A DNA stretch of 64,000 bases from Cyclobacteriaceae bacterium (GTDB lineage: Bacteria; Bacteroidota; Bacteroidia; Cytophagales; Cyclobacteriaceae), in contig JAEUUJ010000049.1 of assembly GCA_016786495.1 (NCBI GenBank), positions 1 to 64,000 on the forward strand. The letters run 5' to 3'. A model generated the notes under the pieces. It saw only the letters and a list, made by a program, of their open reading frames with translations. It was not told where the DNA came from and ran no database searches. This document shows positions 36,532 to 45,302 of this stretch, piece after piece; the first letter of the stretch is position 1; every line of letters starts with the position of its first letter. The position numbers and the translations under genes were made by a program.

Positions 36532-38106
36532 ATGAGAGTTCTTTTTATTGTTTCCGTTTTCATGTCGGCCTGCTTGCCGATGTACGCACAGGTAAGTTCG
36601 GTCGATAAACTTGATGCCAATAACCTCAACTGGCAAAACCGCGATCCGGAAAAGGATAAAACAGCAGGCACAAGTGTCGACAAAGCGTATAGTACGCTGT
36701 TAGCCGACAAGAAACCCAAAAAGACTATCATCGTGGCCGTTATTGATGGTGGCGTTGATATTGACCATGAAGATCTGAAAGAGAAAATATGGGTAAATGA
36801 AGACGAAATTCCCGGCAATAACATTGATGACGATAAAAATGGTTATGTGGATGATGTCCATGGATGGAATTTTATAGGAAATGCCCAGGGACAAAACATC
36901 AACGAAGAAAATGTTGAATATACACGCCTGGTAAAAGACAAGAACTCGCCATTCTACTCTGAAGCAAAACAGCTATTTGACGCAGAGTTTGAAAAGAGAA
37001 CTCAGGAGAAAGCTTCCATTGAAAAATTTCAACTTGTTTACAATCGGGCAAAGGCGATCATAAAGGGGGCAACCAACGCAGACGTCAGATCACTCGAAGA
37101 CATAAACAAAATCCAAACGAAAGATCCTGACGCTTTGAGAGCCATCGCTTTCCTGAAAGACCGATACGAAAACGGTTTTACGGAAGAAATCCTGCAGCAA
37201 ATCATCACGCAAAACAACCTGTGGCTGCAGAAACGACTTAATGTCAATTTTAATGCGCGGGCAATTGTGGGAGACGATCCGACAAATTTGAATGACCGCA
37301 ATTACGGAAACCCCGATGTTAAAGGACCCCGCGCAAATCATGGTACTTCGGTAGCGGGTGTGATCGCTGCTGTCCGGAACAACAACATCGGCATTAACGG
37401 TATTGCCTCCGATGTTAAACTGATGATTCTTCGCTCAACCCCCGATGGAGACGAACGCGACAAAGATGTTGCCCTTGCGATCAAATATGCGGTAGACAAT
37501 GGCGCTCACATCATCAACATGAGTTTCGGAAAGCAGTTATCGCCTCAAAAAGCCTTCGTTGATGAAATGGTGAAATACGCGGATGAAAAAAACGTGTTAC
37601 TTGTGCATGCAGCGGGCAATGAAGGGTCGGATGTTGACCTGAAAGAACGGTATCCAAGTGATCGCTATCTCGATGGGTCCGAACCGAAAAATTGGATAGG
37701 AGTTGGCGCGTGCGGAAGCAAGCTCAATGACGAAGTAGCAACAGTTTTCTCAAACTACGGCAAGATTCATGTTGATCTTTTTGCGCCCGGAGAACACATT
37801 ATCTCCACTGATACCACGAATACCTACAGTGAAAATGACGGAACAAGTCTTGCTGCACCGGTAGTATCTGGAGTTGCCGCGCTGATCTTATCATACTATC
37901 CGGATTTAACACCTTCCGAGCTAATCAGTATCCTGATGCAATCTTCGTATAAAATCGATAAGAAAGTGATGATCCCGGGGCGCACGGAGGGCGAACGAAA
38001 AAAGGTGAAGTTTTCAGAATTATCAGCCAGTGGTGGAATTGTAAACGCCTACGAAGCCTTATTGTTAGCGCAAAACGGAAAACCAGCTCAGGGAGCTACG
38101 CGCTGA
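36532..38106 (+). CDS. Exported subtilisin-like (S8) serine peptidase
   Basis: A signal peptide (VLFIVSVFMSACLPMYAQ) is followed by an S8 catalytic domain with Asp72 (AVIDGGVDIDH), His270 (NHGTSVAG) and Ser439 (DGTSLAAPV). Between Asp and His lies a long helical insertion of about 130 residues. Before it is an EF-hand-like loop (IDDDKNGYVDDVHGW) that may bind calcium. The protein, 524 residues, ends soon after the catalytic domain, with no recognised C-terminal sorting domain. It is likely periplasmic or secreted. Confidence 0.92.
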   Translation: MRVLFIVSVFMSACLPMYAQVSSVDKLDANNLNWQNRDPEKDKTAGTSVDKAYSTLLADKKPKKTIIVAVIDGGVDIDHEDLKEKIWVNEDEIPGNNIDDDKNGYVDDVHGWNFIGNAQGQNINEENVEYTRLVKDKNSPFYSEAKQLFDAEFEKRTQEKASIEKFQLVYNRAKAIIKGATNADVRSLEDINKIQTKDPDALRAIAFLKDRYENGFTEEILQQIITQNNLWLQKRLNVNFNARAIVGDDPTNLNDRNYGNPDVKGPRANHGTSVAGVIAAVRNNNIGINGIASDVKLMILRSTPDGDERDKDVALAIKYAVDNGAHIINMSFGKQLSPQKAFVDEMVKYADEKNVLLVHAAGNEGSDVDLKERYPSDRYLDGSEPKNWIGVGACGSKLNDEVATVFSNYGKIHVDLFAPGEHIISTDTTNTYSENDGTSLAAPVVSGVAALILSYYPDLTPSELISILMQSSYKIDKKVMIPGRTEGERKKVKFSELSASGGIVNAYEALLLAQNGKPAQGATR

Positions 38107-38191
38107 CGTAACAGGTGTCATATCTGTGCGGTAACAATTTAAGCGAAAGCGTGTTAAATTAGTCTGGCACGTTTTTTAGCTGCCTGATCGC

Positions 38192-39211
38192 ATGGCTGGT
38201 CTTTTAACGTTTACATCTTCGAGCATTTACTGTGCTGCAGCGAACGTCCACATTGATCCGTGGAAGCCGGCAGATTTTGCCATTATCACACATGCCCACA
38301 GCGACCATGCGAAACCAGGATGCAAGCATTATCTCGCGCACAAAGATTCCGCAAGCATTTTACGGCTGCGCCTGGGCAACGACATTTCTCTTCAAACGGT
38401 CGACTACGGAGAAAAATTCTCAATCAACGGCGTTCAGTTCTCACTTCATCCGGCCGGCCACGTAATCGGTTCGGCACAAATCCGGGTTGAGCATAAAGGC
38501 GAGGTTTGGGTGGCGAGCGGTGACTATAAAGTACAGGACGACTATTTTTCCGCTGCGTTTGAGCCGGTACGGTGTCATACGTTTATCACCGAATCCACGT
38601 TTGGCTTACCGATCTATAAATGGCGCCCGCAACATGAAGTGATGAACGACATTCGTGAATGGTGGAAAGAAAATCAATTGCAGGATAAGGCCAGCGTACT
38701 CATGGGTTATGCGCTTGGTAAAATGCAACGACTCGTGAAAAATCTTCAACCGTTCGATCAGAAGGTTTTTGCGCATGGCGCGATCTTTAATGTAAACGAG
38801 CAACTCCGGGCTGCAGGTTATGATTTACCGTACATCCCGAGGGTAACATCCGACATCGACAAAAAAGAATATCGCGGTGCACTCATTCTCGGAACGTCAT
38901 CATCACTCAACACACCTTGGTTAAAGAAATTCGAACCCTACTCCACCGGCTATTGCTCCGGATGGATGGCCGTTCGAGGAGCAAAGAACCGCAGATCAGT
39001 CGACCGGGGTTTTGTTTTATCCGATCATGCCGACTGGAATGAACTCAATTGGGCCGTGGCAGAAACGGGTGCAGAGCGCGTGTATGTAACGCATGGCTAT
39101 ACCGACACCTTTGCACGCTGGCTGAATGAAAAGGATATTGAAGCGCACGAAGTTAAAACCAGCTATGGCGATGAAGAAGAAGATGTGTTACCGGAAGAAG
39201 TTGTGGCATGA
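38192..39211 (+). CDS. Ligase-associated DNA exonuclease (MBL/beta-CASP type)
   Basis: The 339-residue metallo-beta-lactamase-fold nuclease has the metal motif HAHSDH (His34 to His39), later His blocks (PAGHVIGSAQI, LSDHADWNEL) and the C-terminal VYVTHGYTDTF. It belongs to the family encoded beside ATP-dependent ligases in bacterial DNA repair operons, related to the mRNA 3'-end factor Ysh1. Its stop overlaps the ligase ATG by four bases. The two products probably process and seal DNA ends together. Confidence 0.92.
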   Translation: MAGLLTFTSSSIYCAAANVHIDPWKPADFAIITHAHSDHAKPGCKHYLAHKDSASILRLRLGNDISLQTVDYGEKFSINGVQFSLHPAGHVIGSAQIRVEHKGEVWVASGDYKVQDDYFSAAFEPVRCHTFITESTFGLPIYKWRPQHEVMNDIREWWKENQLQDKASVLMGYALGKMQRLVKNLQPFDQKVFAHGAIFNVNEQLRAAGYDLPYIPRVTSDIDKKEYRGALILGTSSSLNTPWLKKFEPYSTGYCSGWMAVRGAKNRRSVDRGFVLSDHADWNELNWAVAETGAERVYVTHGYTDTFARWLNEKDIEAHEVKTSYGDEEEDVLPEEVVA

Positions 39212-40800
39212 AACAATTCACCAATCTTTTTCTTCAGCTCGACCGCACAACCAAAACCAACGAGAAAGTTGAGTTGCTGAAAGCATATTTTCTTTCCGCG
39301 CCCGAAGAAGACAAGATTTGGGCACTCGCCCTGTTCACCGGCAGACGTCCTCCCCGACCCATTAAAAGCTCACAGGTGCAGGAATGGGCACTTGAGCAGG
39401 CCGGTATTCCGCAATGGCTTTACCGCGAAAGCTACAGCAGCGTAGGCGACATGGCCGAAACAATATCGCTCCTGTTACCAGCCTCCGAATCCACCTCTGA
39501 AAAAACGCTAAGCGAATGGTTCAGGGACTTCGTTACCCTGGCTAAAAAAACCGATGACGAAAAGAAATCATTTCTGATCAGCGCATGGAGGCAACTGTCG
39601 CCTTACGAAATTTTTGTCTTCAATAAACTGATGATGGGCAGCTTCCGCATCGGGGTCTCGCAAACGCTCGTAGTCCGCGCGGTGAGCGAAGTAACCAACC
39701 AGGAAGCCGCAGTAGTGACGCATCGTGTGATGGGTCACTGGGACCCGATGACGACTACGTTTAAAGAATTGATCCATGCCGAGAATCTCGCAGATCAGCA
39801 TTCAAAACCATACCCATTTTATCTCGCCTACGCTATCGAAGATGAACTGGATAATCTCGGCCAGCCAACCGAATGGTTTGCCGAATGGAAGTGGGATGGT
39901 ATTCGTGCGCAAATCATCTTCCGAAACAACGAGCTTTACATCTGGTCGCGGGGCGAAGAACTGGTAACCGACAAATTTCCGGAGCTCCATGCATTCGCAG
40001 ACTTCCTTCCTGACGGGACCGTGCTGGACGGAGAAATTCTTTGCTTCAGCAATGAACGACCATTACCCTTCAATGTACTTCAGACACGCATTGGCAGAAA
40101 AAATGTAACCAAGAAAATTCTACAGGAAGCTCCGGTGGCATTGATTGCGTATGATTTACTTGAGCTTGAAGGAGTCGACATCCGCAAACAACCTCAGGAG
40201 TACCGGAGGCAGGCACTCGAAAATCTATACAACAGCACACCAACAAATCCCGCATTCCGTCTTTCGAAATTGCTCGACTTTCAAAACTGGGACGAATTAA
40301 AAGCCCTTCACACCCAATCGCGCGAAAACACTGCGGAAGGGTTTATGATCAAGCGCAAAGCTGCGGCTTATCAAACCGGAAGAAAAAAAGGCGACTGGTG
40401 GAAGTGGAAAGTAGATCCGCTAAGCATCGATGCCGTGCTGATTTATGCGCAGAAAGGAAGCGGTCGCAGGGCCGAGCTGTATACCGATTATACATTTGCC
40501 GTGTGGGATCAGGGTAAGTTGATTCCGTTCGCGAAAGCGTATTCCGGATTAACCGATGCCGAAATCAGAAGGGTCGACCATTTTGTAAAAAACAACATCC
40601 TCGAAAAATTTGGTCCTGTGCGAACAGTGAAACCCAAACTGGTGTTTGAAATCGGGTTTGAAGGTATCAACGCTTCCACGCGGCACAAATCGGGAATCGC
40701 AGTGCGCTTTCCGCGAATGTTGCGCTGGCGTGAAGACAAACCGGCCGAAGAAGCCGATACGCTGGACAATTTGAAACAGATTTTGAATGGCTACAAGTAG
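39208..40800 (+). CDS. ATP-dependent DNA ligase
   Basis: A 530-residue ligase of the ligase-associated (LigC/LigB-like) group. After an N-terminal DNA-binding domain (to about 200) comes the nucleotidyltransferase motif I EWKWDGIRAQ, with the AMP-accepting Lys at about residue 228. Other motifs include SRGEE, DGEIL, EGFMIK and GDWWKWK, followed by an OB-fold. It seals nicks using ATP, in addition to the cell's NAD-dependent ligase elsewhere. It is coupled to the exonuclease gene, while the helicase and PdeM genes lie beyond an inverted gene. Confidence 0.95.
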   Translation: MKQFTNLFLQLDRTTKTNEKVELLKAYFLSAPEEDKIWALALFTGRRPPRPIKSSQVQEWALEQAGIPQWLYRESYSSVGDMAETISLLLPASESTSEKTLSEWFRDFVTLAKKTDDEKKSFLISAWRQLSPYEIFVFNKLMMGSFRIGVSQTLVVRAVSEVTNQEAAVVTHRVMGHWDPMTTTFKELIHAENLADQHSKPYPFYLAYAIEDELDNLGQPTEWFAEWKWDGIRAQIIFRNNELYIWSRGEELVTDKFPELHAFADFLPDGTVLDGEILCFSNERPLPFNVLQTRIGRKNVTKKILQEAPVALIAYDLLELEGVDIRKQPQEYRRQALENLYNSTPTNPAFRLSKLLDFQNWDELKALHTQSRENTAEGFMIKRKAAAYQTGRKKGDWWKWKVDPLSIDAVLIYAQKGSGRRAELYTDYTFAVWDQGKLIPFAKAYSGLTDAEIRRVDHFVKNNILEKFGPVRTVKPKLVFEIGFEGINASTRHKSGIAVRFPRMLRWREDKPAEEADTLDNLKQILNGYK

Positions 40801-40895
40801 CAGATCAAAATTTGCAGCTGGGGATTGCACGTCATTTTTTGAAGAACTGATGAGATGAACTGTGAAAAATTTTCGACCGCGAACCGATTCCACGT

Positions 40896-41414
40896 TCACT
40901 CTCCAAAATGGAATCCCAGTGAGACGAGTACCGGCAGAGGGTCGTCCAAATTTCTGCGCTTCTTGTAGTCGTCAAAAAATTCACTGGACCGAAACGGTAC
41001 AATTATCCCCATACTCATAAAAATATTCTTTTTCTTCTTACCCCTCACCTGAATACCCGCACTAAGAGACGTTCCGTAGTAAAGCTTTTCACTCGCTTGT
41101 GCGCCGGTGATTCTTATCAATGCATTGTAGCCGTACATAAGTCCAACCGTTGGCGTCACCTGGCTGCGTGGAAGTAAATAACCTTGCACGCCAAGGTTAT
41201 ATCCGATTCCAGCAAAAGCGTAGCCGCCTCCGGCAAACACACCAAGCTCAGGAATCGGGTTAAAGGTTGCTCGCAACCCTAAACCACCATAGTCAAGCCC
41301 CATACCCACGCCGATATACGCATCCGAGAAAGGCAAATCCTTTTTTTCCGCCTCCTGAGCACTCGCATTCAGGATTACAAAGAAAAACGCGGTAAAGAGA
41401 TAAAGTCTACGCAT
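40896..41414 (-). CDS. Small outer-membrane barrel protein, function unknown
   Basis: A signal peptide (RRLYLFTAFFFVILNASA) leads a 172-residue protein of alternating strands with repeated Gly-Tyr (GVGMGLDYGGLGLRATFN, GGGYAFAGIGYNLGVQGYLL). It ends in LVSLGFHFGE, an outer-membrane-barrel C-terminus. It resembles small OmpA-like or porin-like 8-strand barrels but has no known partner. It lies on the opposite strand in the middle of the ligase-associated repair set, which suggests an insertion or inversion in this lineage. Confidence 0.7.
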   Translation of the reverse strand: MRRLYLFTAFFFVILNASAQEAEKKDLPFSDAYIGVGMGLDYGGLGLRATFNPIPELGVFAGGGYAFAGIGYNLGVQGYLLPRSQVTPTVGLMYGYNALIRITGAQASEKLYYGTSLSAGIQVRGKKKKNIFMSMGIIVPFRSSEFFDDYKKRRNLDDPLPVLVSLGFHFGE

Positions 41415-41573
41415 TACAGTTAGGTTTTTAAACTGTCATTAAGTCTGATACATCACTACGATTCGAGGTCTTCCGGTATCGGCACATTTATTGACCGCTG
41501 GACGCTTAATCTCGGGTAAAAAAGGCAGTTTTCAAATTGAAACTCATCATTCGCCTACGTGAATGCCGATATC

Positions 41574-41591
41574 AAGCATACCGATATGCTT
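41574..41591. promoter_or_regulatory. Hairpin/inverted repeat before the helicase
   Basis: AAGCATA (41574-41580) and TATGCTT (41585-41591) are perfect complements around CCGA, 15 bases before the first possible helicase start. It could be an operator or a leader hairpin; no known repressor site is recognised. Confidence 0.3.
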
Positions 41592-41605
41592 AGCCGTTCA
41601 ATATA

Positions 41606-44113
41606 TTGCAGCATCGTACCCTGGATATCATAAAAGTGAGATCAAAAGGAGAAAAAGTTATTTCAGATTGGATCGCGGCAAACGGCTGGCAACTTGCCGA
41701 CTTTCAGCGCGATACCATGGCTGCCTATCTGGCGGGTAAAAGCGGGTTGCTTAATGCGCCAACCGGTTCCGGAAAAACGTATGCACTCTTTCTTCCCATT
41801 CTGGCCGATTTCATCAATAAGAATCCTGACTATCAAAAGCCGAGGAAATCGAAACTCCGGATCCTGTGGATAACACCCTTGCGCGCGCTTACCAAAGACA
41901 TTCAGCGAAACCTGATTAACGCGTGCACCGGGATGAACATCCCGTGGAAGATTGGCATCCGCACAGGCGATATGAGTGCAAAAGAGAAAAACGAGCAGAT
42001 AAAAGACGCGCCTGAAGTTCTGCTGATCACTCCCGAAAGTCTGCACCTGTTCTTTGCACAAAAAGGCCACGAAGACATGTTTCGTCATCTCGAGGGGATT
42101 GTGGTAGACGAGTGGCACGAGCTATTGAGTACAAAAAGGGGTGTTGCTACCGAGCTTGGGCTCGCACACATGCGCACCCTGAATCCAAACCTGCTTGTAT
42201 GGGGCGTGTCCGCAACGATCGGCAATCTCGAACAGGCGCTGCAAACATTGATCGGGACACAATTCGATCCTGAAAAAGCGGTGATCATACGCTCAACCAT
42301 AATCAAAAAGGTTGAAGTTGAATCCATCCTCCCCGATCATATTGAAAAGTTGCCGTGGGCCGGCTATCTCGGCATCAACCTCCTCGATAAGGTGATGCCT
42401 ATCATCATGAAAAGCAAAACCACCTTGCTGTTCACCAATACACGGTCGCAAACAGAAATTTGGTTTCGGTTTGTATCCGAGAATTACCCCGAACTCGCAG
42501 GACAGGTGGCCTTGCATCACGGTTCGCTCGATCGTGATATCCGCGCATGGGTTGAAGAGAACCTCCATCTCGGAAAGCTCAAGCTGGTGATCTGTACATC
42601 CAGTCTTGATTTGGGTGTCGACTTTCGTCCGGTGGAAACCGTTATCCAGGTAGGCAGTGCCAAGAGTATCTCCCGGTTTTTGCAACGGGCAGGCCGCAGC
42701 GGACACCGTCCGGGCGCAACCAGCAAAATCTATTTTGTTCCCACACACGCCATTGAACTGATCGAGGGTGTTTGTTTGCGCGATGGCGTAAGGCAAAACA
42801 AAATTGAGGAACGCATCCCGATTATTCAGGCGTTTGACGTGCTGGTTCAGTACATGGTAACACTGGCCGTTGGCGGGGGTTTTAAGGAAGACGTATTATT
42901 TCAGGAAATAAAATCCACGTACTCGTATCAGTACCTCAACACGGAAGAATGGCAATGGCTGCTCGGTTTTATTACTACAGGCGGAGCCACACTTGACGCA
43001 TACGATGAATTCAGCAGGGTTGATCGTGAAGGTGATTTGTATGTGGTGAAGAATAAGCGCGTTGCCATGCGGCACCGGTTGAGCATGGGTACAATTGTAT
43101 CGGATGCATCCTTAAAAGTTCAATACGTTTCGGGTAAGTACATCGGCACGGTTGAAGAAAGCTTCATCGCGCGGATGAATCCGGGTGATGTGTTCTCCTT
43201 CGCGGGAATGAACCTCGAGTTCATTCGCGTACGCGAGATGACCGCTCACGTGCGAAAAGCGAGCGCAAAGAAAAAAGGAATAATTCCGCGCTGGGCGGGC
43301 GGGCGAATTCCCCTGTCGTCACAGTTATCTGAATTTATCCGGGAAAGATTGTCGGGCTCCGGATACGACATCCGTGAACCTGAACTGGCCACGCTGCAGC
43401 CGTTATTTGACTTACAGCGCGAGCGATCAGATATCCCCGACAAAAACCAATTGCTCATTGAGCAATGCCGTACCAAAGAAGGCTATCATATTTTCATTTA
43501 TCCGTTCGAAGGCCGGCTGGTGCACGAAGGAATGGCAGCGCTGATTGCATATCGCGTAAGCAAAATAAGACCCATCACGTTTTCAATGGCCATGAACGAC
43601 TATGGCTTCGAGTTGTTAACCGATTCTGAAATTTTGTTGGAGGATTTGCTACAGGAGCATGCGTTGTTCTCCACGGAAGATTTGTTACTCGACATTCAGC
43701 GCAGTGTGAATTCAACAGAGATGGCGAAGCGCAAATTCCGGGAAGTCGCAGCGATCTCCGGAATGATCTTCCAGGGCTATCCCGGCCAGGGAATCAAAGC
43801 ACGGCATTTACAGGCATCTTCCTCCCTGCTCTTTGATGTGATCTCCGAACACGAGCCAAAAAACCTGCTCATTCGCCAGGCTTACCAGGAAGCATTGGAT
43901 CAACAATTGGAAGAACGAAGACTCCGCATGGCGCTGGAGCGGATTCGGACACAAGATGTCATCATTCGATACCCCACTACGCCTTCGCCTTTTGCTTTTC
44001 CGATTATGGTCGATAGATTGCGCGAACAATTGTCGTCCGAAAAACTGGAAGACCGGCTTACCAAACTGGTACGGCAATTTGAGCAGGTGAATGGAGCTAA
44101 GGATAAAAAATAA
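41606..44113 (+). CDS. Ligase-associated DEXH-box helicase (Lhr-like)
   Basis: This 835-residue superfamily 2 helicase has the ATP-binding APTGSGKT, the DEXH box VVDEWHELL, the SATIGN motif and the C-lobe blocks VICTSSLDLGVDF and FLQRAGRSGH. The rest is an Lhr-like winged-helix and beta-barrel core. The family is found beside ATP-dependent ligases and is thought to unwind DNA during repair. No ATG fits. The start is TTG at 41606 or, equally plausible, GTG at 41636. It overlaps PdeM by 23 bases. Confidence 0.93.
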   Translation: MQHRTLDIIKVRSKGEKVISDWIAANGWQLADFQRDTMAAYLAGKSGLLNAPTGSGKTYALFLPILADFINKNPDYQKPRKSKLRILWITPLRALTKDIQRNLINACTGMNIPWKIGIRTGDMSAKEKNEQIKDAPEVLLITPESLHLFFAQKGHEDMFRHLEGIVVDEWHELLSTKRGVATELGLAHMRTLNPNLLVWGVSATIGNLEQALQTLIGTQFDPEKAVIIRSTIIKKVEVESILPDHIEKLPWAGYLGINLLDKVMPIIMKSKTTLLFTNTRSQTEIWFRFVSENYPELAGQVALHHGSLDRDIRAWVEENLHLGKLKLVICTSSLDLGVDFRPVETVIQVGSAKSISRFLQRAGRSGHRPGATSKIYFVPTHAIELIEGVCLRDGVRQNKIEERIPIIQAFDVLVQYMVTLAVGGGFKEDVLFQEIKSTYSYQYLNTEEWQWLLGFITTGGATLDAYDEFSRVDREGDLYVVKNKRVAMRHRLSMGTIVSDASLKVQYVSGKYIGTVEESFIARMNPGDVFSFAGMNLEFIRVREMTAHVRKASAKKKGIIPRWAGGRIPLSSQLSEFIRERLSGSGYDIREPELATLQPLFDLQRERSDIPDKNQLLIEQCRTKEGYHIFIYPFEGRLVHEGMAALIAYRVSKIRPITFSMAMNDYGFELLTDSEILLEDLLQEHALFSTEDLLLDIQRSVNSTEMAKRKFREVAAISGMIFQGYPGQGIKARHLQASSSLLFDVISEHEPKNLLIRQAYQEALDQQLEERRLRMALERIRTQDVIIRYPTTPSPFAFPIMVDRLREQLSSEKLEDRLTKLVRQFEQVNGAKDKK

Positions 44114-44765
44114 TACGTTTGTATTGCTGCCGCAGAAGGCTATCTACTGGAAAGAAGCGCAGCTTGTTTTGGTGAGTGATCTTCACATTGGCAAGATTTC
44201 TCACTTCCGCAAAGCCGGCATCCCCGTTCCCCATCATGGTTCGCACGACAACTTCAGGCGTCTGGATGAAATAATCGAGTCCACAGATACGAAACACATA
44301 CTGTTTGTAGGTGATCTCTTCCACAGCGATGTAAACCGCGAATGGGATCAGTTTTGCTCATGGCGAAAACAATACCCTGCGATAAAAATGGATATCGTGT
44401 TGGGAAACCACGATTACCTTCCCGAAGATTTTTGTAAAAACTATCAGATCGACATTTATCCAACCGAACTGGTCATTGGGCCGTTCACATTTGCCCACCA
44501 TCCCCGCGAAGAATTTATAAACGAACATGAATACGTAATTTCGGGGCATGTCCATCCCGTTGTTTCGCTGAGCGGAATGGCACGTCAGCACGTAACGGTG
44601 CCTTGCTTTTACTTCGGAACACAACAGGCCATATTGCCGAGCTTCGGATACTTTACAGGCGGATATGCCATCGACATTGAAGAAACCGACACGGTAATCG
44701 CTGTAGCAGCAAAAAAACTTTATCCGGTTCAGTTAAAAACGGAGACATCCCGGCTCGGGGCGTAG
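44091..44765 (+). CDS. pdeM: Ligase-associated DNA endonuclease PdeM
   Basis: The 224-residue metallophosphoesterase shows all metal motifs: VSDLHIGKISHFRKAGIP, FVGDLFHSD, VLGNHDYLP and ISGHVHPV. It is the fourth member of the ligase-associated repair set and overlaps the helicase gene end by 23 bases. Its relative PdeM of other bacteria has phosphodiesterase activity on DNA. Context supports a DNA-end processing role. Confidence 0.9.
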   Translation: MELRIKNNTFVLLPQKAIYWKEAQLVLVSDLHIGKISHFRKAGIPVPHHGSHDNFRRLDEIIESTDTKHILFVGDLFHSDVNREWDQFCSWRKQYPAIKMDIVLGNHDYLPEDFCKNYQIDIYPTELVIGPFTFAHHPREEFINEHEYVISGHVHPVVSLSGMARQHVTVPCFYFGTQQAILPSFGYFTGGYAIDIEETDTVIAVAAKKLYPVQLKTETSRLGA

Positions 44766-44936
44766 GAGCACGTTCCGGGCGTTTACCTGAAAAGTGGGCA
44801 CTGTGTACACAAATCCCCATTTTGTTCTACACGACAGCCCTGGTACCCTTCTTTTTGACCGGCCCTTCAAAATTTCATACCTTCGGTTACGGCATTTTTT
44901 TTGTACAGACAAATCGAAATCATTAAACCAAGCATC

Positions 44937-45251
44937 ATGAAACCACTTAAAACATTGATTCCCGTTGTGCTTATGCTTCTCCTCGCAGTTCCTGCTTTTT
45001 CTGCAGAAGCCGTTGCTGCCACAACCAATACCCCGGCTACTGAGACCAACGCGCGCGCGGAAGTTTTGATTAACCGGTTGGAAGAAATTAAAGCAATGGA
45101 TCATAGCACCATGACACGAAAAGAAAAGCGCGTGCTTCGCAAGGAAGTTAGATCAATCGAAAAAGAGTTGAAGAAAATTGATTCAGGCGGGGTTTACATC
45201 TCTGTAGGTGGAATTATCATCATCCTGCTCCTTCTGATTCTGTTGCTTTAA
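44937..45251 (+). CDS. Small exported/anchored protein, function unknown
   Basis: The ATG at 44937 starts a signal peptide (KPLKTLIPVVLMLLLAVPAFS). A TTG further upstream would add 12 residues before it. The 104-residue protein then has a short linker, a basic coiled helix (MTRKEKRVLRKEVRSIEKELKKI) and a C-terminal membrane segment (VGGIIIILLLLILLL), so it is probably anchored by its C-terminus in the inner membrane. Proteins with this layout are common next to Bacteroidota genes but have no assigned function. Confidence 0.7.
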   Translation: MKPLKTLIPVVLMLLLAVPAFSAEAVAATTNTPATETNARAEVLINRLEEIKAMDHSTMTRKEKRVLRKEVRSIEKELKKIDSGGVYISVGGIIIILLLLILLL

Positions 45252-45273
45252 AAGCGTAACGCAAATGAATAAG

Positions 45274-45299
45274 AAAAGGCGTCCTTTGACGCCTTTTTT
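45274..45299. terminator. Bidirectional intrinsic terminator
   Basis: AAAAGGCGTC (45274-45283) pairs with GACGCCTTTT (45288-45297) around CTTT, with A and T runs on either side. It separates the small exported protein gene from the convergent ppc gene. Confidence 0.85.
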
Positions 45300-45302
45300 A
45301 TT

